Positions 26,501 through 34,861 of a stretch of DNA of 40,190 nt are shown here, in pieces; position 1 is the first letter of the stretch, and every line of letters begins with the position of its first letter. The notes below the pieces were generated by a model. The model was not told the origin of the DNA. It made no database searches and was given only the letters and a program-made list of their open reading frames with translations. The position numbers were made by a program, and so were the translations under genes. The stretch lies in contig JAAYEB010000184.1 of NCBI GenBank assembly GCA_012728995.1, forward strand, positions 1 through 40,190, read 5' to 3'. The DNA is from Fibrobacter sp. GTDB taxonomy: Bacteria > Fibrobacterota > Chitinivibrionia > Chitinivibrionales > Chitinispirillaceae.

Positions 26501-26695
26501 CTTACCGTCTACATAAAGAATGTAATCCTCATGGGTAAACGGTTCAATCCTGAATGATGTATTTTCGGTTTTTAGATTTCCTGAGTAACTTTTTAAAAAC
26601 GCATCAAACAATTTTTTCCAGGCCTTGAAGTGTATTGCTGCTGTTTTGGTTACTACTCCATCAAGATCGAAAATGGCACCTTTTAACTTGTACAT
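23528..26695 (-). CDS. Beta-phosphoglucomutase / GH65 disaccharide phosphorylase fusion
   Basis: A 1055-residue bifunctional cytoplasmic enzyme. Residues 1-245 are an HAD beta-phosphoglucomutase: FDLDGVV (nucleophile D10, D12), a cap domain, ASSSKN and VEDSISGVQSG. Residues about 265-1050 are a GH65 glycoside phosphorylase (maltose, trehalose or kojibiose type). They have GNGYFGTRG, an acidic GPDEFHE (general-acid Glu near 737), NAYTNIMV, KQADVLML, and the phosphate-binding-type HGSTLSH. The phosphorylase would release beta-glucose 1-phosphate, which the mutase converts to glucose 6-phosphate, so the fusion channels the product. The inserted segment at about residues 75-100 makes the mutase part longer than usual. 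It overlaps the upstream HAD gene by 13 bases (same strand). The disaccharide cannot be told from sequence alone. Confidence 0.9.
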   Translation of the reverse strand: MYKLKGAIFDLDGVVTKTAAIHFKAWKKLFDAFLKSYSGNLKTENTSFRIEPFTHEDYILYVDGKPRIEGITSFLSSRRIDLPEGTENDSKDKITIHGLSNQKNSMFKEILFNDGVEIYQSTIDLIKEMKKRGFRTAIASSSKNCRLVLEKSGLLDLFDTVVDGIVSKELNLRGKPYPDIFIQAAQNLDLSHDECIMVEDSISGVQSGKNGNFAIVLGVSRNHDTQLLIENGADIAVEDISEISLHTITSYYESRFESDNWKLVYKIFEPENELLRETLTCTGNGYFGTRGCFAGSKALRETHYPGTYIAGVYNKLPTVVHGRTIYNNDLVNCPNWLLVELIIDDMDIIDPFNEEIISYTHELDIRKAVVYRSILFKDSQARITKIETFMFASMAQSHYGALRYRITPCNYSSSVTLRSWLDGSVVNDGVPRYRNLNSRHLETINKKALPDGSVFLHTKTSESHINIFMKAVHSFADNNTEIKCIEEKNAAACSFTFQAEAEKVYTIDKLVSVHATKSEVHNLCNPQCTYEQLENEHIKEWFEIWKKADIIIKGDQLSQKILRLHIYHLFTTASQHNLSLDAGMTARGLSGEAYRGHIFWDELFIFPFFNLHSPEITKSLLLYRYRRLDKAREHAALNGCKGAMYPWQTADTGDEETQEVHYNPVSGKWDPDLSRNQRHVSIAIAYNILEYFKVTSDTDFILNHGAEMLIEIARMWVSMTKKERGKYHISAVMGPDEFHESYHGSKIPGLKDNAYTNIMVSWLLKKTSEIIESLPSEILEKLDKKINFNRSELPLWSNVSHNLSVNITKQEIIEQFDGYLNLKELDWETYRKKYGDIHRLDRILKSENDSPDRYKVSKQADVLMLFYLLPPDQVCEILSTLGFEISDPLDLLKKNYDYYVQRTSHGSTLSHVVHSAILKYLPDQKENMYEKFITALKSDLCDSQGGTTREGIHTGVMGGTVNMVISSFAGISRYNEYLEIAPVIPGKWELVHFNIFHKGILFNIKITRNRIFIKQLQEEEMEFGIEVNGRLFHSKGKEVLEIKYPQTEYARGIES

Positions 26696-27891
26696 ATCTG
26701 CAAACCTTTACTAAAATTAAAGAGTATCGTTATCAGAATATCAGGCGATTTAACTGTAAAACTGTTAGATGTGATATCAGAAAGGGCTTGTACAAGCGAA
26801 TTGTCTTCGGTAACGAATATCGCTTTGGTACTGCTGTTTTTTTCAAATGCAGCTTTAATCATTGGCAGATCTGAGAATGTATCTCCGCAAACAAGAGTAT
26901 GTTTATGTTTCAGGTCAAGATTCAGTTCCTTGTCGAGATACCTGATTCCATCACCTTTATCATAATCCTTTATTACATTGGATTCACTGTCTACGGTAAG
27001 TATGATCTCGATATCCTTGCCTGTATCCTCAATTTTCAGAAATGAACTTTCCGGATCAATCTCGTTTACAGTTTTTTGGACAGTTTCAAGCCAGTGTTCT
27101 GAATCTGAAGGTGGAATGGATAAATTGATATCCTGGCGTGCTATTGTAGTTTGACCGAATTTGAACTGAAGTCCTGAACCAATATGGCTGAAAATTTCAA
27201 ACTCTTTTTGTTCAAGCAAATATTTAAGTCTTTTGTTAAGAGCATCAAGCATATCCTGTTTTTCCGGGGGTATGGCAAAAGAATGCCTTTGACCTCTCTT
27301 ATCAAGATATTCCCGGCCTTTGGACCCTGCATAATGAAAAAGACCGTCAGGATTTATGTTAATGTCTGTTATCCCGCCGTTATCCAGCGGGGCAGAAGTG
27401 AGAATGATATTGTTGGCTACAATTGATGCAAATCTGGAGATAAACCAGGAATTGTAAATGGACTGAACAGATGAAAGATATCGTCCGCAATAGTTATTAA
27501 TGGTGCCGTCCCTGTCTGTAATAAAAATATCAGGTTTTGAATCGCCAAGAAATTCAAGTCCCTTTTTTACCTGAATGTCAAAATTGTCATATAGTTTTCC
27601 AAGATAAGAAATTATGAACGATTCACCTTTTTCCAGAAATAAAAGATCTCTTTTAAGTTCTTCTGTTTCATATCCCAGATCAGTGGGGATCGTTTTTGAT
27701 CCTATGTTTATCAGTTTTTTTTTATCTGTTTCAGGGATTTTTGAAAGTCTATCGTAAGTATCATTCAATATTTTGATATCGGTTGGGCAAACTGGTTTGT
27801 TAAAATATAGACTGTTTATGATACGCCGTTTAACCGGAACTGTTTCGCCGATAATTTTGTAGAATTCATCAAGATTCAAGCTGGTTTTCAT
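26683..27891 (-). CDS. HAD-superfamily phosphatase (trehalose/sucrose-phosphatase-like)
   Basis: A 402-residue protein. The first 118 residues are a helical extension of unknown role. The HAD core follows: motif I FITDRDGTI (D126, D128), motif II LTSAP (T165-S166), motif III Lys near 312 (DYDKGDG) and motif IV CGDTFSDLPM (D337, D341). The spacing between motifs II and III indicates a C2B-type cap as in Cof, sucrose-phosphatase and trehalose-6-phosphate phosphatase proteins. It is the first gene of a two-gene operon with the GH65 fusion, overlapping by 13 bases. A role as trehalose-6-phosphate phosphatase feeding or opposing the phosphorylase is attractive, but no trehalose-6-phosphate synthase is in the window. 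Confidence 0.8.
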   Translation of the reverse strand: MKTSLNLDEFYKIIGETVPVKRRIINSLYFNKPVCPTDIKILNDTYDRLSKIPETDKKKLINIGSKTIPTDLGYETEELKRDLLFLEKGESFIISYLGKLYDNFDIQVKKGLEFLGDSKPDIFITDRDGTINNYCGRYLSSVQSIYNSWFISRFASIVANNIILTSAPLDNGGITDININPDGLFHYAGSKGREYLDKRGQRHSFAIPPEKQDMLDALNKRLKYLLEQKEFEIFSHIGSGLQFKFGQTTIARQDINLSIPPSDSEHWLETVQKTVNEIDPESSFLKIEDTGKDIEIILTVDSESNVIKDYDKGDGIRYLDKELNLDLKHKHTLVCGDTFSDLPMIKAAFEKNSSTKAIFVTEDNSLVQALSDITSNSFTVKSPDILITILFNFSKGLQICTS

Positions 27892-28228
27892 AAAATTTTC
27901 TCCTATGGAAAATTTGTCTGATTTTGGTGCGTCAGAGATTCTGGATATAAGTAAATACGATGTGATGAGGAAATATAAGAGTGCATTATAAAAGAAACCC
28001 AGTCAGAACTTTTTATGCTACTATTATATAATAACTCCTTTGAATGGATGTGTCAAATTCCTGTGAAGTAAGATTTACAAAACTGTAAACAGGTTAATGT
28101 TTATTTTAAAAATCGTACATGAAATTATGTTTTAAATTAAATTATAAGATATTCGATTAAACTGAATGCTAAAAAATCCAAAGATTGAATGCCACAAATG
28201 CAAAATTTATCTCAAATTGTTAATTAAA
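27892..28228. other. Divergent promoter region
   Basis: AT-rich gap between the minus-strand HAD gene and the plus-strand lamin-tail lipoprotein. It should hold promoters for both directions. Runs such as CTATTATATAATAACT near 28020-28035 are -10-like on both strands. No repeat or RNA element is recognised. Confidence 0.45.
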
Positions 28229-29524
28229 ATGCGTTTAAAATATTTGTTAATTACAACATTAATTATGGTTTTAAGCTGTCAGAATCCGGTATCAGACAGG
28301 AATCCTTCCGATTTTACTGCGGCTTCTGTAAAAATCAATGAATTAATGGTAAAACAGGTTAAAACAATTACCGATCCGGATTTTGGAGAATATAGTGGCT
28401 GGATTGAATTCAAAAACCATGAAGAGTTCACTGTTGATCTAAGTGGCTGGATAATTGCGGAACAAGTGCCATACCAGACCAATTTTAAACATCTTTATTC
28501 AATCCCCCCAAGTACTGTAATCGAACCCGGTGGATATTTTCTCGTATGGATGGATGGTAGAGGGTGTGTGAAGAAATCTGTTCATGCTGATTTTTCACTT
28601 TCTACGGATAGTGCCAAAATAGGGTTATATGGACCGCAATGGGCGCAAATGCCTGTAATAGATACGCTTTCATACTTTTATGAGGATTTTGCTGAAGATA
28701 TATCACCAGGAAAAATATTATTAGGTGATACTGATAAAATTGAAATTCTGATTCCAATGAATTATCCTACCCCAGAAAGAAAAAACCGGTTGGCAAAACT
28801 GCATCAGATCAGCTCTTTTGAACTGGATATCGAAGAACCGTCCGGATTATGTCCGGATTTTGCAAACAATTTTCTGTGGATTGTAAGTGATAATGTCGGT
28901 GGAAGTATTTACAAGATTACAAAAGAGGGTAAAATAGTAAAAGAATTATGTGTAAATGGCGAAGACATGGAAGGAATTTGCCAAAGTGCAGTGGATAAAC
29001 AGTTGTATGTGCTTAAAGAACGAAAACGTGAAATTGTAATCTTCGATACACTTGGTAATGAAAAAGGATGTTTTAAAGTTGAGGTGGAACAGAAATATGA
29101 CAACTATGGGCTTGAGGGAATCGCAATAAACTCCTCCGGCAAGCATCTTTTTACAGTTAACGAAAGATATCCGAGTGCATTTATTGAACTGGAAATCACC
29201 GGGGAAAATTCGTTACAGCAAATACAATACACTCCTCTATATTTTGGTGCTGATAAAGATAGCAGAAGCTGGGGGCTGTCCGGGCTTTCTTATGAACCTG
29301 ATGAATCTGTTTTGTGGATGATAAGTGACAGAACACGGGCTGTTTTTGTTATCGATCGTACTTGCCGTGTGCTTGCCGTTTATGATGTATCTGAAGAGGA
29401 TCTGGAGGCCGTGGCAGTGATAAAAACGGAAAACAAAATCTATTTTGTCAGCGATCAATACCATACTTTGTATGTTTATGAGTATCCACAACCTTTGCTC
29501 AAACTTGCTGCCCATAAATTTTGA
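28229..29524 (+). CDS. Lipoprotein with lamin-tail domain and SdiA-regulated-type propeller
   Basis: A 431-residue predicted lipoprotein. The signal peptide MRLKYLLITTLIMVLSC ends in a lipobox at Cys17. A lamin-tail (LTD) Ig-like domain spans about residues 32-170 (VKINELMVKQ, WIEFKNHEEFTVDLSGW, PPSTVIEPGGYFLVW). A beta-propeller follows from about 190 to 420, like the SdiA-regulated (YjiK) family: EEPSGLCPDFANNFLWIVSDN, EDMEGIC, YGLEGIAIN, WGLSGLSYEPDESVLWMISD. Such proteins sit on the cell envelope; the function is unknown. An upstream in-frame ATG at 28166 would add 21 residues before the signal peptide, so 28229 is preferred although its ribosome-binding site is poor. Confidence 0.82.
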   Translation: MRLKYLLITTLIMVLSCQNPVSDRNPSDFTAASVKINELMVKQVKTITDPDFGEYSGWIEFKNHEEFTVDLSGWIIAEQVPYQTNFKHLYSIPPSTVIEPGGYFLVWMDGRGCVKKSVHADFSLSTDSAKIGLYGPQWAQMPVIDTLSYFYEDFAEDISPGKILLGDTDKIEILIPMNYPTPERKNRLAKLHQISSFELDIEEPSGLCPDFANNFLWIVSDNVGGSIYKITKEGKIVKELCVNGEDMEGICQSAVDKQLYVLKERKREIVIFDTLGNEKGCFKVEVEQKYDNYGLEGIAINSSGKHLFTVNERYPSAFIELEITGENSLQQIQYTPLYFGADKDSRSWGLSGLSYEPDESVLWMISDRTRAVFVIDRTCRVLAVYDVSEEDLEAVAVIKTENKIYFVSDQYHTLYVYEYPQPLLKLAAHKF

Positions 29525-29740
29525 TACCCAAATAGCAATTGTTGCTTTACTTGGGGTGGTAGTACACAGCCTGTTTTTTACACTGCGGACGTAAACTATT
29601 CATTTTCATTCAGGACGTATCTCATTATTTCGGCAGATTGTGTAAAAGCCCGATTTGTTTATTAAGGCATAGATTTTGTTATTCAAGTTTCTTGCTGACT
29701 CGTAACATATCCGCTTGATACCTGAGTTAGGGGAAAATGT

Positions 29741-30355
29741 ATGAAAAAAAAACCTGCTTCATTTATTATTATGCTGTTTATGATTGTCTGGCAGGCTTAT
29801 GCAATTGGAAGTGGCAGACTGCTTGATTTTGATAATCAAAAGTATTATTACGCATACTGGTTCAACTCTTTGAAAAATGAAAACCAGGTTTTTGATATGC
29901 TTTTTAGTGCAAAGCAGTTTCATTGTTCATTACCAAAAGCAGAACAATTTCAGGTTTTTACGCGAAATGACAGCACCTATGATATCGATTACAGAAACCG
30001 CAGCCTTGCTTGTGTTTTCACTGTAACAAAAAAGGCCTGTCCTAAGATGGTTGTTGCTGAAGTTAAGAAAATTTCAGATTTAAACGGGAAATTTCCTAAC
30101 CTTGTATCATTAAGACTTGAATATAAACTTCTTAATTCAGGTAACAGCATAGAAATTCAGACGGTTCAGAGGGCTTTTTTTGATTCCAACCTTTCCAGGG
30201 CCCAATCTTTTGTGATCAGGACAATTCTTGATAAATTCAGCAACAGACTTGCTGATTATATAGAAACTGACTATGAGGAAGTAAACCAGTTTGAAAAAAA
30301 TGGTTCAGGTAAAAAGTCGGATTTTATTATTCCGAACAGGATTGGTGATATTTAA
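29741..30355 (+). CDS. Hypothetical secreted protein
   Basis: A 204-residue protein with a Sec signal peptide (about residues 1-21, IIMLFMIVWQAYA) and no further membrane segment. The mature part alternates short beta-like stretches (VFTVTKKACPKMVVAEVKKI) with a C-terminal helix containing acidic residues. Two cysteines flank the middle. No family is recognised; a periplasmic or outer-membrane-associated location is likely. AGGGGA upstream supports the start. It appears to be a single gene. Confidence 0.65.
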   Translation: MKKKPASFIIMLFMIVWQAYAIGSGRLLDFDNQKYYYAYWFNSLKNENQVFDMLFSAKQFHCSLPKAEQFQVFTRNDSTYDIDYRNRSLACVFTVTKKACPKMVVAEVKKISDLNGKFPNLVSLRLEYKLLNSGNSIEIQTVQRAFFDSNLSRAQSFVIRTILDKFSNRLADYIETDYEEVNQFEKNGSGKKSDFIIPNRIGDI

Positions 30356-30776
30356 CCTTTCAATTTTCAATATTCTGTGATAAACTCTTATATGACATAT
30401 TCTGTATTTTAAACCACCTTGAAACACAGTGCTTTACCTATGCAGGTATGATCTGTATGTTTTAGCGAATGCCTTACGTGTGAAGAGCGGATGTATTGAA
30501 GTTTCTTTTTGGGACAGGAATACGGTTTGCGACTGTTGTGGCATAACGGCTAATTCGAGTGGGAACAGTGTATTCTGCCTGTATAATTCGACTAAGATCT
30601 TTGGCTGGGTTTGCTGCTTGCAGGATAACTTATCGTGTTAAACAGGCTTAATTTTTGCTAGTATGTTTCACCTGAGTAGATTAATATCTTTATGCGAATT
30701 TCTTTGATTTTTGGCCTGTTATTGTATTATTGCTTTTTTTTGGGGTGGGAGATAATGGGTTAAGTATTGGAGGGTT
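30356..30776. other. Intergenic region upstream of glgA
   Basis: No supported gene. A 70-codon cysteine-rich frame (GTG start at 30429) lacks a ribosome-binding site and recognisable features. The promoter of the glgA pair should lie here; GGAGG at about 30767 is the glgA ribosome-binding site. Confidence 0.5.
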
Positions 30777-32249
30777 ATGTTTATAGTAGAAATCGCTTCT
30801 GAGTGTGCTCCAGTTGCAAAAGTTGGTGGGCTTGCTGATGTTGTTTACGGGCTTACGCGTGAGTTATCGATTCGGGGCAATGATGTAGAAATTATTTTAC
30901 CAAAATATGATGTCATGCGTTATGATCAAATATGGGGTTTAACTGTAACTTATGGGGATTTATTGGTTCCATGGTATGGAAGTGCAATTCACTGTACTGT
31001 TTGGTTTGGGTTTGTACATGGACACAAATGCTTTTTTATTGATCCCCACTCAAGCGACAATTATTTTAATCGGAAATTGTATTATGGCAGTCATGATGAT
31101 CCTGTAAGATTTGCTTTTTTCTGCAAAGCAGCGCTTGAATTTCTGTTAAAAACAAATAAAAGGCCAAATGTAATTCATTGCCACGATTGGCAGACTGGCC
31201 TTGTGCCGGTTCTTTTGTTTGAAATGTACCAGTCTCTTGGAATGTGGGAGCAGCGGGTTTGTTTTACAATACATAATTTTAAACATCAGGGAGTGACTGG
31301 AGGAGAAGTGTTGTGGGCAACAGGTTTGGGGCGTCCTGAATATTTTTTTGATTACGAAAAAATGCGAGACAACAACAACCCTTTTGCATTGAATTTTACC
31401 AAAGGTGCAATAGTCTACTCTAATTTTGTCACGACTGTTTCCCCTCATCATGCATGGGAAACCCGTTTTACATCACAGGGTTACGGGCTGGAACCTACAC
31501 TTGAAAAATACCAGGGCAAATATGGAGGAATTCTTAATGGTGTAGAATATGATGTATGGAATCCGGAAATAGACAGATTTATACCAGCTCAGTATTCAAA
31601 GGATTCGATTGAGGAAAAATACCGCAATAAAGAAGCACTTCGTGACCGGCTTTGGCTTAATAAAAACATTAAGCCTGTTATCTCTTATATCGGACGGCTT
31701 GATGGGCAGAAAGGGCTGGATTTGATATATCATGCAGCTTTTTTTGCACTTCAGAGAAGTGCTCAGTTTATATTGCTTGGACTTGGTTCCAATCAGGAGA
31801 TTAATGATCGTTTCGGTTTTTTGAAAAATCAGCTCAATGATAACCCGGATTGTCATATTGAAATTGGATTTGATGAGGAACTGTCACATCTGATTTATGC
31901 TGGTTCTGATATGGTTATTGTTCCTAGTGTTTATGAACCTTGTGGACTAACTCAGATGATTGCGTTAAAATATGGTACAATACCTGTTGTGAGATCTGTA
32001 GGAGGTTTGACCAATACTGTTTTTGATCGGGATTTTTCAGAAAAGCCATGGTGGGAACGTAATGGATATACGTTCAGGGATTTGAATAATCAGGGGATTG
32101 AATCTGCTATGGTACGGGGAATAGGACTATATTTCGATTTTCCGCAGCATTTCAGGCAGCTTATGCTTAATGGTATGCAATATGATTTTTCCTGGAATCA
32201 TCCGGGAACGCATTATCTTAATATATTTGAATACATAAGACATAAATAG
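30777..32249 (+). CDS. glgA: Glycogen synthase (GT5)
   Basis: A 490-residue GT-B glycosyltransferase transferring glucose from ADP-glucose (or UDP-glucose) to alpha-1,4-glucan. The N-terminal donor-phosphate motif KVGGLADV (K15-V22) is intact. HCHDWQTGLVP, FTIHNFKHQG and LNGVEYDVWNPE are family landmarks. The C-terminal domain has ISYIGRLDGQKGLDL and the EPCGLTQMIALKYGT donor/catalytic motif, then VRSVGGL. Length is typical. GGAGG precedes the start. The GH57 gene follows after 14 bases in the same direction, so the two form a glycogen-metabolism unit. Confidence 0.95.
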   Translation: MFIVEIASECAPVAKVGGLADVVYGLTRELSIRGNDVEIILPKYDVMRYDQIWGLTVTYGDLLVPWYGSAIHCTVWFGFVHGHKCFFIDPHSSDNYFNRKLYYGSHDDPVRFAFFCKAALEFLLKTNKRPNVIHCHDWQTGLVPVLLFEMYQSLGMWEQRVCFTIHNFKHQGVTGGEVLWATGLGRPEYFFDYEKMRDNNNPFALNFTKGAIVYSNFVTTVSPHHAWETRFTSQGYGLEPTLEKYQGKYGGILNGVEYDVWNPEIDRFIPAQYSKDSIEEKYRNKEALRDRLWLNKNIKPVISYIGRLDGQKGLDLIYHAAFFALQRSAQFILLGLGSNQEINDRFGFLKNQLNDNPDCHIEIGFDEELSHLIYAGSDMVIVPSVYEPCGLTQMIALKYGTIPVVRSVGGLTNTVFDRDFSEKPWWERNGYTFRDLNNQGIESAMVRGIGLYFDFPQHFRQLMLNGMQYDFSWNHPGTHYLNIFEYIRHK

Positions 32250-32263
32250 ATGAGGAGTGTTTA

Positions 32264-33727
32264 ATGAAATCTCAAGAATTTCCGGAGTACGTTCATGGAT
32301 TACCTGATATCAGTGGTACAGAGTACCTTGAAAGCGTAAAAGAGAAGTCTAAGCAACCGGTTTTTCTTTCAAGGAGTTCGGTGTCATTTAATTCAATCAA
32401 AAGTGCTGCTGCGATTGCTCTTCACATGCATCAGCCGCTTATTCCGGCTGGGGGAACAGATCTTTCAACAGCCGAATTAATCAGCAATTTGCAATATATG
32501 ATGGAAAACCAGGGAATCGGAGATAATCATAATGCCCCTGTATTCCAATGGTGTTACAAACGGATGGGTGAGTTCATACCTCAACTGATTCATGAGGGAA
32601 AGCAGCCCCGTGTGATGCTCGAGTATTCGGGGACCCTTTTTCACGGGCTTCGTAAAATGGGCTTAAATGATGTGATTGATAACCTCAAAAGAATAACTAT
32701 TGATGATCAGTACTGGCATGCTGTAGAGTGGTTAGGGTGTCCTTGGGGACATGCTGTTGCACCATCAACTCCTGTTCAGGATTACAGACTTCATGTGCAG
32801 GCATGGCAAAAACATTTTGCCGGAATTTTTGGCATTGATGCACTCGAAAGGGTCAGAGGGTTTTCACCTTCAGAAATGGCTCTTCCAAATCATCCTGATA
32901 CAGCTTATGAGTTTGTTAAAACGCTTGTAGACTGTGGCTTCAAATGGGTTTTGGTTCAGGAGCATACTGTTGAACTGCCAAATGGTAATGGAGTGGAACG
33001 GAAGCATATTCCGCATCGTCTTGTATGCAAAAATTCCTCAGGAAAAGAAATCAGTATAGTTGCTATAATAAAAACACAGGGAAGTGATACTAAACTGGTT
33101 GCTCAGATGCAGCCCTGGTATGAAGCAAAAAGCTTGTCGAAATGGGAACTTGGGAAAAAACGGATTCCACCTCTTGTGACACAGATTGCAGATGGAGAGA
33201 ATGGTGGTGTCATGATGAATGAATTTCCGGCAAAATATATGGAAGTTGTAAGGGAGGCGAGTGGCTCAGAAACTCCAATGATGAATGTTACAGAATATCT
33301 GGAACACCTTTCCAATGCAGGTATAAGTGAAATGGATTTTCCTGAGATTCAGCCTTTATTTCAGAAAAGAATATGGGACAAAATGAAAAGTGGCGATGGT
33401 CCCGAGAAACTTCATAAGGTTATTCAGGAATTGAAAAAAGAAGACAATAGATTTCATATGGAGGGTGGAAGCTGGACTAATGATATTTCATGGGTCAGGG
33501 GGTATTCCGATGTCCTTGATCCGATAGACAAATTAAGTGCAGCTTTCAATGAAAAAATACTTGATAAAAAAATCCCGACAGGTGAATATCGTTACATTAA
33601 TGCTCTTTTTCATCTGCTTGTTTCGGAGACAAGCTGTTATCGTTACTGGGGGCAGGGTATCTGGACTGAATATGCAAAAGAGATTTGTCGTCGGGGGATG
33701 GCTATTCTGGATAATGATTTTTCCTGA
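32264..33727 (+). CDS. Glycoside hydrolase family 57
   Basis: A 487-residue alpha-glucan-acting enzyme of GH57 (amylase, 4-alpha-glucanotransferase or branching type). Conserved regions: HMHQPL (region 1, residues 54-59), WGHAV, GFSPSEMALP with probable nucleophile Glu204 (region 3), and IADGENGG with probable acid Asp310 (region 4). The first 45 residues are extra and polar. Located 14 bases after glgA with its own AGGAG site, it likely shapes or trims the glycogen made by GlgA. The exact activity cannot be read from these motifs alone. A strong terminator follows at 33908. Confidence 0.88.
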   Translation: MKSQEFPEYVHGLPDISGTEYLESVKEKSKQPVFLSRSSVSFNSIKSAAAIALHMHQPLIPAGGTDLSTAELISNLQYMMENQGIGDNHNAPVFQWCYKRMGEFIPQLIHEGKQPRVMLEYSGTLFHGLRKMGLNDVIDNLKRITIDDQYWHAVEWLGCPWGHAVAPSTPVQDYRLHVQAWQKHFAGIFGIDALERVRGFSPSEMALPNHPDTAYEFVKTLVDCGFKWVLVQEHTVELPNGNGVERKHIPHRLVCKNSSGKEISIVAIIKTQGSDTKLVAQMQPWYEAKSLSKWELGKKRIPPLVTQIADGENGGVMMNEFPAKYMEVVREASGSETPMMNVTEYLEHLSNAGISEMDFPEIQPLFQKRIWDKMKSGDGPEKLHKVIQELKKEDNRFHMEGGSWTNDISWVRGYSDVLDPIDKLSAAFNEKILDKKIPTGEYRYINALFHLLVSETSCYRYWGQGIWTEYAKEICRRGMAILDNDFS

Positions 33728-33907
33728 TAAATAGTTTTAACAAGATATTAATGCGGCATAGATCGGTTGAAACGGTACGTATCAGGAACAGTTTTTAACA
33801 GTACTGGTTTTGTGATTTGGCATTGAAGTGTATCTCCTGGTGATCAACAAGACAGGCATAAAGCCGTAATGATAATTGGGTAAAATTTATTTTGGATAAT
33901 GTGATTT

Positions 33908-33944
33908 TCAGATATGTGCAAAATTCGCACATATCTGATTTTTT
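33908..33944 (+). terminator. Rho-independent terminator of the glgA-GH57 operon
   Basis: TCAGATATGTGC (33908-33919) and GCACATATCTGA (33927-33938) form a perfect 12-bp stem with a 7-base loop, followed by TTTTTT. It lies 180 bases after the GH57 stop and just before the pseudouridine synthase gene. Confidence 0.88.
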
Positions 33945-33965
33945 ATTTAAAGATCAGGTTAATTG

Positions 33966-34664
33966 ATGGATTGTGAAAAAAACGTTTTTTTCAGACTCAT
34001 TGAGCATAATGAAGACTTTGTTCTTATAAGTAAAAATCCGGGAGTGCATTTTCATAAAAATGATGGATTTTGCGGTCTTTGTGCCTGTATTAAAAATGTT
34101 ATCGGTTGCAGCAAGCTTTATCCTCTGCACAGACTTGACACCATGACATCCGGATTGATCCTGTTTGCAAAAAACAGGTCTTCTGTAAAAGAGCTTGCAG
34201 ACCAGTTTGCATCTCAAAGTATCGAAAAATACTATCTGGCTATTGGAGGAAATAAACCGGTAAAAAAACAGGGCAGGGTTATTGGTACTATGGTGAGAAG
34301 TCGCAGGGGGGGCTGGAAGCTAATGGCGTTAGTAGAGTACAATCGTGCGATAACCAGCTTTTTGAGTGCTGGTTTGGGAAATGGTTTCAGACTCTACTTA
34401 TGTAAACCTCTGACCGGCAAAACGCATCAGATACGGGTTGCACTTAAAGCTATTGGTGCACCGGTATTTGGAGATCCAAAATATGGAAAAGCTGTTTATG
34501 ATAACGGAGCAGACCGTGGTTATCTTCATTCTTACGCATTAAAATTCAGTTTAAAGGGAAAAGAGTTCAAGTTCATAGATACACCAGTCTGCGGTAAACT
34601 GTTTTTGTCAGAAGAGTTTAAAAGAACTTTTGAAAAATTTGCTGACCCCTGGAATCTGCTTTAG
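33966..34664 (+). CDS. RluA-family RNA pseudouridine synthase
   Basis: A 232-residue enzyme converting uridine to pseudouridine in RNA. The catalytic motif PLHRLDTMTSGLILFAK carries Asp58. KYYLAIGG, then TGKTHQIRVALKAIGAPVFGDPKYG near the C-terminus, are typical of the RluA/RsuA-like fold. There is no S4 domain, as in the short RluA or TIGR01621-like branch. ATG 33966 is chosen; TTG 33963 is also in frame but offers no better ribosome-binding site. The substrate site (rRNA or tRNA) cannot be told. The gene stands alone between two terminators. Confidence 0.92.
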   Translation: MDCEKNVFFRLIEHNEDFVLISKNPGVHFHKNDGFCGLCACIKNVIGCSKLYPLHRLDTMTSGLILFAKNRSSVKELADQFASQSIEKYYLAIGGNKPVKKQGRVIGTMVRSRRGGWKLMALVEYNRAITSFLSAGLGNGFRLYLCKPLTGKTHQIRVALKAIGAPVFGDPKYGKAVYDNGADRGYLHSYALKFSLKGKEFKFIDTPVCGKLFLSEEFKRTFEKFADPWNLL

Positions 34665-34810
34665 GCACATGACACTCGGGGTTCGAATTATGTTTAATAA
34701 ACCAAATTTGTTATTGTTAGAGTGCAAATATCGAAAGTGTGTTATGGAGAAGGTATTAGAATGCCAGGGTTAGCCTGAAGTGCTTTGGGGTTACAGGTGC
34801 ATAAACATAA

Positions 34811-34838
34811 AAAACCCGGGTTTTAACACCCGGGTTTT
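34811..34838. terminator. Bidirectional terminator
   Basis: AAAACCCGGG (34811-34820), an 8-base loop, and CCCGGGTTTT (34829-34838). With flanking A and T runs it works on both strands: it closes the minus-strand lipoprotein gene (stop at 34862) and may stop readthrough from the plus-strand pseudouridine synthase gene. Confidence 0.88.
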
Positions 34839-34861
34839 AGAAATTTGAGAAAAAGGAGAAA

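Noticed and set aside
30429-30641. 70-residue cysteine-rich frame before glgA
   Set aside because: GTG start without a ribosome-binding site, cysteine spacing not of a known zinc or disulfide family, and located in the probable glgA promoter region.
33954-34217. Minus-strand frame opposite the pseudouridine synthase
   Set aside because: Antisense shadow of a gene with clear catalytic motifs.
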